32,746 nucleotides of DNA. Source: an uncultured Treponema sp. Its GTDB lineage: Bacteria > Spirochaetota > Spirochaetia > Treponematales > Treponemataceae. The notes beneath the pieces were generated by a model that saw only the letters and a program-made list of their open reading frames with translations, had not been told where the DNA came from and ran no database searches. The stretch is from contig CALCRU010000019.1 of NCBI GenBank assembly GCA_937894335.1, positions 1 through 32,746 of the forward strand, written 5' to 3'. Shown piece after piece: positions 1 to 7,287 of this stretch. The position numbers were made by a program, and so were the translations under genes. The first letter of the stretch is position 1. Each line of letters opens with the position of its first letter.

Positions 1-184
1 CATGATAAAAAAAAAGTATAGCATGTGCTTGTGTGAATTGCACTACCCGAATGGGGGGGCGGTTCAAGCAATAAGTGGCGATTGCCTGATCAAATTTTGA
101 TTCCTGCATTTTTTAGAAAAATCTCAAATTTAGTTACATTCATTTTCGACTCCTGATAATTTTTTGGGATATGGCACACGGTTT
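1..184. other. No recognised gene
   Basis: AT-rich DNA with a run of nine A (7-15) and seven G (53-59). A 17-codon minus-strand frame (90-143) has an AGGAG before its ATG, but it is too short to call and resembles nothing I know. I see no promoter or RNA gene here. Confidence 0.5.
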
Positions 185-562
185 TTATAAATTCTTCAAC
201 ACCGTCTGTATATCTTGGGCGGTTAGTTTTGTCTTTGGGTCGGTGTAGATGGTCACATTAATGCCTGTCTTCTTTTTTGAAAGTCGCTGTCGGATAAGCA
301 TCTTACTCTGGGTGACTGCAAGGTCGCCTTTAAGGACGGTCATAAGCATGTAGATTCCTTGCTCGGTAAAGGCGTAAGGATTATATCGCGTACCACCCCA
401 ACTTGAGGTGAAAATTTTGCACCTCAAGATTTCTTCCATTTCAATGTCTGACAGTTGAAACATAAAATCTGAATCAAATCGTTCGATATTGTTCTTTACC
501 TGGCGATTAAAATTCTTCGTTTCATACCCATAAATCTGAGCTAAATCAAAATCCAGCATCAC
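185..562 (-). pseudogene. ORF6N-domain protein remnant, internally deleted
   Basis: The first ~85 residues match the ORF6N (phage/anti-repressor-type DNA-binding) domain: a start like VMLDFDLAQIYGYETK, then FDSDFMFQLS, then SSWGGTRYNPYAFTEQGIYML. Full-length members run on for roughly another 150-200 residues. Here the domain jumps at about residue 90 (QSKMLIRQ) straight into a stretch resembling the distal part of such proteins (TGINVTIYTDPKTKL) and stops after 125 codons, so a central block appears to be missing. The 5' end is also damaged. The homologous frame stays open upstream to about 640 (it reads SKIHVIRSQQV before the GTG at 562) but contains no ATG, GTG or TTG and no Shine-Dalgarno sequence. 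The family identity is recognised; decay is inferred from the missing start, the internal junction and the short length. A short functional variant starting at GTG 562 cannot be excluded. Confidence 0.6.
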
Positions 563-610
563 CTGCTGGCTGCGGATAACATGAATCTTTGAACGAATCG
601 AGTTTTCTTG

Positions 611-639
611 CTGAAATGTTTTCCAAAATCCAGTATACT
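611..639 (+). promoter_or_regulatory. Probable sigma-70 promoter of the exonuclease III gene
   Basis: CTGAAA (611-616), a 17-bp spacer and TATACT (634-639) lie 24 bp before the start codon. The -10 is good and the -35 is weak (4 of 6). It overlaps the non-coding 5' edge of the ORF6N remnant. Confidence 0.45.
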
Positions 640-662
640 TTTACAGAAAACAGGAGGAAAAA

Positions 663-1490
663 ATGACCCTAATTTCATGGAACATAGACTCACTTAAGGC
701 TGCCCTTACTTCCACTTCGGACAGAGCAAAACTTTCTCAGGCTGTGCTTGAAAAACTTGGTGGTTACAATGCAGACATAATTGCCATTCAGGAAACAAAA
801 CTTCCTGCAGAAGGTCCTTCAAAAAAACTTCTGGAACTCTTGGATGGCTATTTTCCTGGCTACAAGGTTGAGTGGATTTCTTCCCTTCCTCCTGCAAGAA
901 AGGGATACGCTGGAACCATGATTCTCTACAGAGAGGGGCTTGCTGCTAGCCGTTTAGAAACAAAACTTGGCGCTCCCGACACCATGGACAGCGAAGGCCG
1001 CCTGCTTGTTCTTGAATTTGACGAATTTTATTTTGCCAATGTATATACTCCAAACTCTGGCGACGGTCTTAAACGCCTTTCGGAACGGCAAAAGTGGGAT
1101 GCCCTTTATGCCAGCTATCTTTCTAGCCTAGACAAAAAAAAGCCTGTTATTGCCTGCGGAGACTTTAATGTTGCCCATAAAGAAATTGACCTTGCAAATC
1201 CTGCTTCTAATCATTTTTCTGCTGGCTTTACTGACGAGGAGCGGGAGGGCTTTACAAAACTTCTTGAACGGGGTTTTACAGACAGCTTCCGTTTTGTTCA
1301 CGGAGATGTAAAAGACATTTATTCTTGGTGGGGGCAGCGGATTAAAACCTCTAAAATTAACAACTCTGGCTGGCGCATTGACTACTTTCTGGTAAGCGAC
1401 CGCATAAAAGAGCAGGTCAAAAAATCCGAGATGATAGACTCTGGCCCAAGGCAAGATCACACTCCCATTCTTTTGGAAATAGATATTTGA
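663..1490 (+). CDS. xth: Exodeoxyribonuclease III (AP endonuclease family)
   Basis: A 275-residue endonuclease/exonuclease/phosphatase-fold protein of the ExoIII family, which cuts DNA at abasic sites and removes 3' blocking groups in base-excision repair in the cytoplasm. The family's metal and catalytic residues are all visible in order: N7 (SWNID), E44 (IQETK), D167 and N169 (GDFNVAH), and D265/H266 (RQDHTP) near the C-terminus. RIDYFLVSD (about 238-246) is also typical. Length is normal for the family. The start is set by a strong AGGAGG at 652-657, six bases before ATG 663. The gene stands alone between a decayed gene and a GGDEF gene. No terminator hairpin is visible after its TGA. It could equally be labelled exoA; the biochemical class is secure. 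Confidence 0.95.
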   Translation: MTLISWNIDSLKAALTSTSDRAKLSQAVLEKLGGYNADIIAIQETKLPAEGPSKKLLELLDGYFPGYKVEWISSLPPARKGYAGTMILYREGLAASRLETKLGAPDTMDSEGRLLVLEFDEFYFANVYTPNSGDGLKRLSERQKWDALYASYLSSLDKKKPVIACGDFNVAHKEIDLANPASNHFSAGFTDEEREGFTKLLERGFTDSFRFVHGDVKDIYSWWGQRIKTSKINNSGWRIDYFLVSDRIKEQVKKSEMIDSGPRQDHTPILLEIDI

Positions 1491-1536
1491 CTCTTAATGT
1501 AAACTTTTTATGCCTGTAGCATGTTTTCTTTTAATG

Positions 1537-1545
1537 TGGTATGAT
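1537..1545 (+). promoter_or_regulatory. Possible extended -10 promoter of the GGDEF gene
   Basis: TGG TATGAT fits an extended -10 (TGn TATAAT, one mismatch). No convincing -35 lies 17 bp upstream. The expected start point at about 1552 would leave just room for the GGAG at 1553-1556. Confidence 0.3.
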
Positions 1546-1567
1546 TGTTCGTGGAGAATGCCGTTAT

Positions 1568-2776
1568 ATGGATTACGCAAACGTCGGTATAATTGCGCTT
1601 CTGGTTCATGTAATCATCAACTTTGATGTGCTTAAAATTTCTAGGGAACCAAGAACCAGGGCTCATGCTACTTATAGAAATTTTTTAATCTGCGTGCTCT
1701 TTTATTACATTTTTGATTTTCTTTAGGGGCTTGTGTACGGGTTAAGGATTGCTGTTTTTTCCTTCATCTGGACAGAGCTTTATTTTGCCCTTGTAGCCAT
1801 TACTGTCTTTTTCTGGACAAGGTTTGTCATCATATATGTTAACGACCGGAATGCCTTTGCAGGTATTTTAAAATATGCAGGAATAGTTTTTCTTGCCTTT
1901 GAATTTCTTGCCCTCCTTGTAAACCTCTTTCTGCCTGTTATGTTTTATTTTGACGAAGAGGGAATCTACCATACGGGAAAGGCTAGGGCTATAACCATGT
2001 TTGCCCAGATACTGCTTTTTCTGGCTACATCGATTTACATGCTTGCGGTTGCCCTTTGGAACAGGGGAAAGATTCGCAGAAGGCACGGTGCTATTGCAGG
2101 CTTTGGAATTTCAATGACTGTTTTTGTTTTGTTTTCTACTCTTTATCCAACTCTTCCGTTTTATTCCTTGGGCTATCTGTTGGGAGTTTGCATAATACAC
2201 ACCTTTGTTCTTGAGGACGAAAAGGAATCTCGGCGTAGGGAACTTGAAAGCCTTTTAAAGGTGGGAGAGATTCAAGAGCAGGAACTGGATTCTGCCCGAC
2301 TTATGGCATACACTGACCCTCTGACTTTTGTAAAAAGCAAGACTGCCTATCAGGAAGATATTATAGGAATCGAAAAGCGTATTGAAGGTGAAATACTTAA
2401 GGATTTTGGACTTGCTGTTTTTGATGTAAACGGACTTAAGTCTGTAAACGACACAAAGGGACATGAAGAGGGTGACAGGCTGATTAAGTCTGCATGTAAG
2501 ATAATATGCGAGATTTTTAAGCACAGTCCCATTTACCGCATTGGTGGTGACGAGTTTGTTGCCTTTATTATGGGAGACGATTACAGGAACAGAGTGTCTC
2601 TTCTTTATGAATTTAATCTGCAGATGGAAAAGAATGCGGAAGAAAACGGCATTGTAGTTGCCTGTGGATTTTCTGAGTATGCCCAAGGGGTGGACAGGGA
2701 CTTTAGTTCTGTCTTTAACAGGGCAGACAAAAAAATGTACGAGCAGAAAAAGAAGCTTAAGAAAATGAAGCCCTAA
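1568..2776 (+). pseudogene. Membrane diguanylate cyclase (GGDEF) interrupted by in-frame TAG
   Basis: One continuous reading frame from ATG 1568 (GGAG at 1553-1556) to TAA 2776 is broken only by TAG at 1724-1726. The residues before the stop (LFYYIFDFL) and after it (GLVYGLRIA) belong to the same membrane region. Related treponemal GGDEF proteins have Trp here, so TGG to TAG is the simple explanation. Intact length would be 402 residues: about six or seven hydrophobic segments in the first ~215, then a GGDEF domain that would synthesise c-di-GMP from two GTP. Its motifs are intact: DPLT, DVNGLKSVND, GGDEF at about 326-330, and ADKKMYEQKK. No RxxD inhibitory site precedes GGDEF. The distal part could start at GTG 1733, three bases after an AGGGG partly made by the stop codon, giving a 347-residue protein without the first two membrane segments. 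TAG is the normal terminator of several neighbouring genes, so recoding is unlikely. Confidence 0.8.
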
Positions 2777-2792
2777 AAGCCTGTTTGGGCAC

Positions 2793-2821
2793 TTTACACT
2801 TATACTGCACTGTGATATAAT
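2793..2821 (+). promoter_or_regulatory. Sigma-70-type promoter of rpoZ-miaA
   Basis: TTTACA (2793-2798), a 17-bp spacer and a perfect TATAAT (2816-2821) lie just before the GAGG (2839-2842) and ATG 2848 of rpoZ. The expected transcription start is about 2828. This is the cleanest promoter in the window. Confidence 0.8.
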
Positions 2822-2847
2822 ATGTTACACTTTTTAAAGAGGTAAAC

Positions 2848-3048
2848 ATGATTTTCCCACTTGAGCAGTTAGTTAAGTTTAAAGGTTCCATTTACGAAAT
2901 TACCGTTGCTGCAAGTCGTCGTGCATATCAGCTTGCAATGATAAAGGCTCCGGTCGTGGAAGAAAACGACGGAAAGGTTGTAAGCCTTGCTGCCCGTCAG
3001 CTTTTTACGAACGAAGTTCAATATCGCATTGAGCAGACACAGCAGTAA
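2848..3048 (+). CDS. rpoZ: DNA-directed RNA polymerase omega subunit
   Basis: A 66-residue protein resembling the omega subunit, which helps fold beta-prime and assemble RNA polymerase. The N-terminal half contains the conserved region IYEITVAASRRAYQLA (about residues 15-30), equivalent to the family's R-F-x-L-v-x-v-a-A-x-R-A-x-Q block. A short variable loop (PVVEENDGK) and the end LAARQLFTNEVQYR follow. Length is typical of short spirochetal omegas. The start is fixed by GAGG at 2839-2842, five bases upstream. Its TAA overlaps the ATG of miaA by one base (TAATG), so the two are translationally coupled in one transcript from the promoter at 2793-2821. Confidence 0.85.
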   Translation: MIFPLEQLVKFKGSIYEITVAASRRAYQLAMIKAPVVEENDGKVVSLAARQLFTNEVQYRIEQTQQ

Positions 3049-4007
3049 TGAAGGATGCTGCCCAGCCTGTCATGGTCATAGCGGCTCCCACTGCGTCAGG
3101 AAAGACTGCACTTGTCCGGGCACTGTTCGGTAAGGGCAGTCTTTTTCGCTTTAAAGATCGTGCCGAAATTATTAGTGCGGACAGTCAGGCCGTTTACAAG
3201 GGCTTTGACATAGGAACTGCAAAACCTACCCCAGAAGAACAAAAAGAAATTCCTTACCACCTAATTGATGTGGCTTCTCCCTTTAGGCAGTTTGGATTGG
3301 GAGATTTTATGTCTATGGCGGATGAGGCCGCTGCAGAAATTTGGAGCAAAAAGAAAATACCTGTTTTGGTTGGGGGAACGGGATTCTACATCCGCTCATT
3401 TTTAATGGGTGCACCTGTTGCCCCTGAAAGCTCTCCTAAAATCCGTAGCAGGCTTTTTGAACGCCTTGAAAAAGAGGGAAGCGAAAAACTTTATGAAGAA
3501 CTAACATCTCTTGATCCTGACTACGCAAAAAAAATCCATGTAAACGATGCCTACAGAATTTGCCGTGGGCTGGAAGTTTTTTATACTTCGGGTCGTCCTT
3601 TAAGTTCCTACGAAATTCCCCAAAGCCTTAGAAAGGGATTTTCTTTTCTTACGATTATTCTTGAACGGGACAGGGAGGAGCTTTACCGCCGCATAGACGA
3701 TCGAGTGGAAGAACTTTTTAAAAACGGTCTTGAGGAAGAAGTGCGCCACCTTAGGGAAGAGGGCTGTAATGCAGAAACTCCTGCAATGAAGGCCATAGGT
3801 TATCGTGAGTTTTTTGATTCAGAACTGAATGGTGACATTGGACTTATAAAGGCCGCCATAAAGCACAACAGTCATCGTTATGCAAAAAGACAGATTACCT
3901 ACATGCAGAACATTCCTGGAGCCATTACCCTTCATGCGGACAGTATGGAAAAAATAAGAGGCCTTGCGGAAGATTTTTTTTCTAACTGGCTTGACGGGGA
4001 ATCGTAA
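3048..4007 (+). CDS. miaA: tRNA dimethylallyltransferase
   Basis: A 319-residue MiaA, which transfers a dimethylallyl group from DMAPP to N6 of A37 in tRNAs reading UNN codons. The P-loop APTASGKT sits at residues 13-20. The substrate-binding ADSQAVYKGFDIGTAKP block follows at about 44-60, then YHLID, LVGGTGFYIRS (about 104-114) and the C-terminal RQITYMQN block. Length is normal. The ATG overlaps the rpoZ stop (TAATG). The last 26 bp overlap the 3' end of the convergent histidine kinase gene, so there is no room for a terminator between the two. Confidence 0.95.
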   Translation: MKDAAQPVMVIAAPTASGKTALVRALFGKGSLFRFKDRAEIISADSQAVYKGFDIGTAKPTPEEQKEIPYHLIDVASPFRQFGLGDFMSMADEAAAEIWSKKKIPVLVGGTGFYIRSFLMGAPVAPESSPKIRSRLFERLEKEGSEKLYEELTSLDPDYAKKIHVNDAYRICRGLEVFYTSGRPLSSYEIPQSLRKGFSFLTIILERDREELYRRIDDRVEELFKNGLEEEVRHLREEGCNAETPAMKAIGYREFFDSELNGDIGLIKAAIKHNSHRYAKRQITYMQNIPGAITLHADSMEKIRGLAEDFFSNWLDGES

Positions 4008-5406
4008 TTGTAAAGGTGCTTCCCTTTCCCAGTTCGGAACTGACGCTTATGTTCCATCCGTGGGTGTCGATTATGTTCTTTACTGTGGAAAGACCTATTC
4101 CCATGCCCTGTTCGCGACGGGAATTTGTTCCCCTGTAAAAGAGTTCCCACACATGCTCAAGTTCTTGCTCTGCTATGCCTGCTCCTGTATCCCTTACGCT
4201 AATGCGGATGTCATCATCTGACTGAAGTGCCTTTATTTCTATGGTGTCGCCTTCTTTTGAATATCTGACTGCATTGCTAAAGAGGTTTTCCAGTGCCCTC
4301 TGAAACAGAGCCTTGTCCATCTGCACTTTTGTTTTACCGTCAACATTTAGTTCCGTAACTATGGTGCGCTTGTATACTTCTCCGGTAAGGGTTGCCCCCT
4401 GTGCAAATTCTTCTAGGAGTGGAAGTAGTTCTTCTTCCCTAAGGGTTTCCCTCCAGTCGGTATTGTTGAGCTTAACATAGTTAATCAGCTCGTTAATCAT
4501 TCCTTCAAGCTGGTCTGCCTTTGTGTGTATTACATCAAGAGATTTTTTTACGGAATCCATGTCGCCCACAACTCCGTCGGTAATTGCTTCCGTATATCCC
4601 TTAATTAGGGCAACAGGTGTCCTAAGGTCGTGGCTTATTCCCATTATGAAGCGGCTCTGCTTTTCTTGGTCTTCTTTAAGGGACTGTCGCATTTTTTCTA
4701 TGCTTCTGGTAAGGGAAGTTATTTCGTTGCTGTAGCCCGAAGTCTTTTTGTTTTCTATGCTACTGTTAAGTTCGCCTGCCGCAATTTTCTGAGTGTTCTT
4801 TTCCAGGATTGTAATTGATGAGGAAATTGTTCGTGAAAGTCTAATGAGGTAGATTATGCAGAAAATAATAAATGCAAGGACTCCTACAAAAAAGGGAATG
4901 TAAACTCTGTAGGCGTTTGTCTTTTTTTTGTCAAACGGTCCCTTTGCATCGGGGATTTTTGTTCTGCTTATGACAAGAAATCTGTTTGTCTGAGAAGCGA
5001 CTCTTGCTTCCGTGGATTCGTCGTCGGGAGAGGGCTTTCTTTTGTGCAGGGGAGACTGAAGTTGATAGTCATAGTTTCCTGCAGTGTCATGCATTAGGGT
5101 AAAGAGTGAAAGAACATCTACTGCAGTTCCCACGGGAAGGTCCCCTATTGTAGAAATAATTACGCTGGAGTCGTATACTACTGCAACCTGCACATTTGGG
5201 GGAATGTCTTTCAACTGTTCTTCCAGTTCGTCCCAGTCATTGTCACTTACATCAAGTTCTCCTATTTCGCGGATTTGCTTGTAACCCTGCATAAGGTATC
5301 TTTGCGAGGAGGTAAGGTAATAGTGTACTGGTACCGAAATCATGCAGAGTAGAGGAATGATTATGATTGCCGCAATGAGTAGCCTGAACTGGGTTTGTAT
5401 TTTCAT
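3982..5406 (-). CDS. Sensor histidine kinase (HAMP, HisKA, HATPase)
   Basis: A 474-residue membrane kinase of the class paired with OmpR-type regulators. Membrane segments lie at about 9-30 and 169-188, flanking a ~140-residue periplasmic sensor region with no recognised fold. A HAMP linker follows (about 190-245). The phosphoacceptor is H259 in GISHDLRTP. The ATPase has its N box (ENLFSNAVRY, N374/N378), G1 (DTGAGI, about 406-411) and G2 (GMGIGLS, about 434-440), so catalysis should be intact. Its ATG overlaps the TGA of the upstream regulator gene by four bases (ATGA type), which makes a two-gene operon. The signal sensed is unknown. Its 3' end overlaps miaA on the other strand by 26 bp. 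Confidence 0.93.
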   Translation of the reverse strand: MKIQTQFRLLIAAIIIIPLLCMISVPVHYYLTSSQRYLMQGYKQIREIGELDVSDNDWDELEEQLKDIPPNVQVAVVYDSSVIISTIGDLPVGTAVDVLSLFTLMHDTAGNYDYQLQSPLHKRKPSPDDESTEARVASQTNRFLVISRTKIPDAKGPFDKKKTNAYRVYIPFFVGVLAFIIFCIIYLIRLSRTISSSITILEKNTQKIAAGELNSSIENKKTSGYSNEITSLTRSIEKMRQSLKEDQEKQSRFIMGISHDLRTPVALIKGYTEAITDGVVGDMDSVKKSLDVIHTKADQLEGMINELINYVKLNNTDWRETLREEELLPLLEEFAQGATLTGEVYKRTIVTELNVDGKTKVQMDKALFQRALENLFSNAVRYSKEGDTIEIKALQSDDDIRISVRDTGAGIAEQELEHVWELFYRGTNSRREQGMGIGLSTVKNIIDTHGWNISVSSELGKGSTFTITIPRQAS

Positions 5407-6110
5407 TTTGCCTGCTTTTCCACGCCTTCAAATTTGTAGCCCATGCCAAACATGGTGGTAATGTATTTGGGCTTAGCAGGGTCTTCTTCTATCTTTTTTC
5501 TAAGGCGCTGAATGTAAACCGCAACTGCTGTTATGTCTCCGTACTGGCTCTTCCAAACGCCGCTGTAAATTGTTTCTGGTGTAAGGGATTCTCCTGCGTG
5601 ACGGAAAAGAAATTCCAATACTTCGTATTCTTTTGCCGAAAGGGAAATTTTTTCTGCACCTTTTTTAAGCACGCAACTGTTGCAGTAGACTGTGTAGGGA
5701 CCAAAGTTAACTGTCTCTTCTGTTGCTGCTTCTGTGGCGGCCTGCCTTTCCAGTTTTGCCTTTACTCTTGCCACAAGAACTCTGGGGCTAAAGGGCTTGG
5801 TAACAAATTCGTCTGCTCCGTAACCTAAGCCTGCAATTATGTCTTCGTCGGCGTCACGGGCAGAAACTATTATGACAGGTATGGTGGCCTTGTATTCCGC
5901 CCTAAATTTTTTAAGAAAGTCTAGTCCGCTCATTCCTGGAAGGTTAAGGTCAAGAAGAATAAGGTCGCTTTTCCATCCTTCCGCAAGTTTTTCTAGAGCA
6001 GCCTCGGCAGACTCGCAGGCAAGGCATTCAAAGCCGGCATTTTCCATGTACATGGTAACTAGCTGGGCCATTTCGGGAACATCTTCTATAACAAGTATCT
6101 TTGTCTTCAT
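5403..6110 (-). CDS. OmpR-family response regulator
   Basis: A 235-residue two-component regulator. The receiver domain (1-120) has the acid pocket E9/D10, phospho-acceptor D54 (LLDLNLPGMSG), S83 and K105 (TKPFSP). A winged-helix Trans_reg_C domain follows at about 133-229, ending in the usual RLRKKIEEDPAKPKYITTMFGMGYKF. I start it at ATG 6110 because the receiver begins immediately (MKTKILVIED). The frame is open to a TTG at 6146, which would add 12 unconserved residues. Neither start has a good Shine-Dalgarno. It is co-transcribed with the kinase and divergent from the flagellar operon. The 152-bp divergent gap contains a 10-bp palindrome ACAAATTTGT (6149-6158) that could be an operator, which is speculation. 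Confidence 0.92.
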   Translation of the reverse strand: MKTKILVIEDVPEMAQLVTMYMENAGFECLACESAEAALEKLAEGWKSDLILLDLNLPGMSGLDFLKKFRAEYKATIPVIIVSARDADEDIIAGLGYGADEFVTKPFSPRVLVARVKAKLERQAATEAATEETVNFGPYTVYCNSCVLKKGAEKISLSAKEYEVLEFLFRHAGESLTPETIYSGVWKSQYGDITAVAVYIQRLRKKIEEDPAKPKYITTMFGMGYKFEGVEKQAK

Positions 6111-6226
6111 GCCTATAAATGTAACGCTAAAATCCCTCTTCTGCAATTACAAATTTGTTTTATAACAAAGAATTATTGCTTTAAGAAGAAAGGGAAAAAA
6201 TCCGATAAATAAATGGGGTAAAGTAC

Positions 6227-6255
6227 TTGACGGTTTGGGCAATACGGTACATTAT
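6227..6255 (+). promoter_or_regulatory. Promoter at the head of the flagellar operon
   Basis: TTGACG (6227-6232), a 17-bp spacer and CATTAT (6250-6255) lie directly upstream of ATG 6263. A weaker sigma-28-like arrangement overlaps it: TAAA (6219-6222), 15 bp, then GGCAATAC (6238-6245), 5 of 8 to GCCGATAA. The predicted start for the sigma-70-type site falls at or next to the ATG of flbD. Confidence 0.6.
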
Positions 6256-6262
6256 ATAAGAT

Positions 6263-6460
6263 ATGATAGAAGTTACGCGTCTGAATGGCAAAAAGTACTG
6301 GATAAACCCCCATCAGATTGAAAGCATGGAAGAAAAACCTGACCTTACAATCTCTTTGCTTTCCGGTAATCAAATTGTCGTAAAGGATACGCCTGAAGAA
6401 ATAATTCAGAAGGTTGTTGACTACCGAAGACGCATAGGCATCTACAAACAAGAACTGTAG
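6263..6460 (+). CDS. flbD: Flagellar FlbD family protein
   Basis: A 65-residue member of the small FlbD family found next to motA in spirochetes and Gram-positive bacteria. It has the family opening MIEVTRLNGKKYWINP and the later VVKDTPEEIIQKVVDYRR. The exact role is unsettled; it is not the NtrC-type Caulobacter FlbD. No Shine-Dalgarno precedes ATG 6263, and the -10 of the putative promoter ends only seven bases upstream, which suggests leaderless translation. It is the first gene of the long flagellar operon here. In T. pallidum and Borrelia the hook genes flgD and flgE lie just upstream, but here that place is taken by a divergent two-component pair. Confidence 0.9.
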   Translation: MIEVTRLNGKKYWINPHQIESMEEKPDLTISLLSGNQIVVKDTPEEIIQKVVDYRRRIGIYKQEL

Positions 6461-6493
6461 GGTTGGTAAAAAAAGGGAGGATACAGTTTCTAA

Positions 6494-7276
6494 ATGGATA
6501 TAGCAACAATAATCGGATTTGTTGGCGGTATTGCCATGGTTATGCTTGGTGTTATTTCCGGTGGTTCTAACATCATGAACATTATTGATGTTCCGTCTAT
6601 GTTCATTACCATTGGCGGTTCCTACATGGCGCTTTTCGTTTCTTCACCCCTTAACAAGGTTTTGGGCATTTGGGGCGTTATAACTCGCTGTTTTAAGACA
6701 TTCGACTACGGTGAAAAAAATATAGTACAGAACATGGTTTCCCTTAGTGAAAAGGCCCGCCGAGAGGGTATTCTTGCTCTTGAAGAAGGCTTGGACGATT
6801 TGGACGACCAATTTATGAAAGAGGGACTCCGCCTTATGGTTGACGGACACGACGGTTCTGCAATCCGCGCAATCCTTGAAAACGAAATGACTCAGACCGA
6901 GGCCCGTCATATGGAATGGGCAGGTGTTATGAACCAGTGGGCAGGTTATGCTCCAGGTTGGGGTATGATGGGTACCGTTATCGGTCTTATTGGTATGTTG
7001 AACAACTTGGAAGACAAGAGCTCTCTTGGTCCTAACATGGCTGTTGCTTTGATTACTACGCTGTACGGTTCAATGCTTGCAAACTGGTTGTTCGGTACAA
7101 TGGCTACTAAACTTCTTGCTCAGAACGCTAGGGAAATGAACAGCCGCGAAATGGTTCTTGAGGGAATCCTTTCAATTCAGGCTGGTGATAACCCTCGTAT
7201 TCTTGCAACAAAACTCCTTACTTATCTAGATCCTAAGACTCGAAAGTCAATTGAGTCAGAGGTTCTTAAGGACTAA
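6494..7276 (+). CDS. motA: Flagellar stator protein MotA
   Basis: A 260-residue MotA with the four-helix layout: hydrophobic segments near 5-25 and 35-55, a cytoplasmic loop that contacts FliG, and two more segments at about 150-172 and 185-205. The pore-lining block contains GYAPGWGMMGTVIGLIGML (about 153-171) and the following helix AVALITTLYGSMLANWLF. It forms the ion channel of the stator with MotB and drives rotor torque. GGGAGG at 6475-6480 precedes the ATG. It is followed 11 bp later by motB. Confidence 0.96.
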   Translation: MDIATIIGFVGGIAMVMLGVISGGSNIMNIIDVPSMFITIGGSYMALFVSSPLNKVLGIWGVITRCFKTFDYGEKNIVQNMVSLSEKARREGILALEEGLDDLDDQFMKEGLRLMVDGHDGSAIRAILENEMTQTEARHMEWAGVMNQWAGYAPGWGMMGTVIGLIGMLNNLEDKSSLGPNMAVALITTLYGSMLANWLFGTMATKLLAQNAREMNSREMVLEGILSIQAGDNPRILATKLLTYLDPKTRKSIESEVLKD

Positions 7277-7287
7277 GGCGGACGCTG

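Noticed and set aside
90..143. 17-codon minus-strand frame with AGGAG before its ATG
   Set aside because: Too short, no recognisable content, and next to a decayed gene; kept only as a note.
1724..1726. TAG read as an amino acid (pyrrolysine-type or suppressor recoding) in the GGDEF gene
   Set aside because: TAG is the ordinary stop of motB, fliP, fliQ, fliR, flhB, atpE, atpI and the histidine kinase in this window, and no downstream recoding structure was seen.
2769..2794. GCCC...GGGC pairing after the GGDEF gene as a terminator
   Set aside because: Four-base stem with a long loop and no U-run.
6111..6146. Longer response regulator starting at TTG 6146
   Set aside because: The added 12 residues precede a canonical receiver start and have no ribosome-binding site; ATG 6110 is simpler, though also weak.
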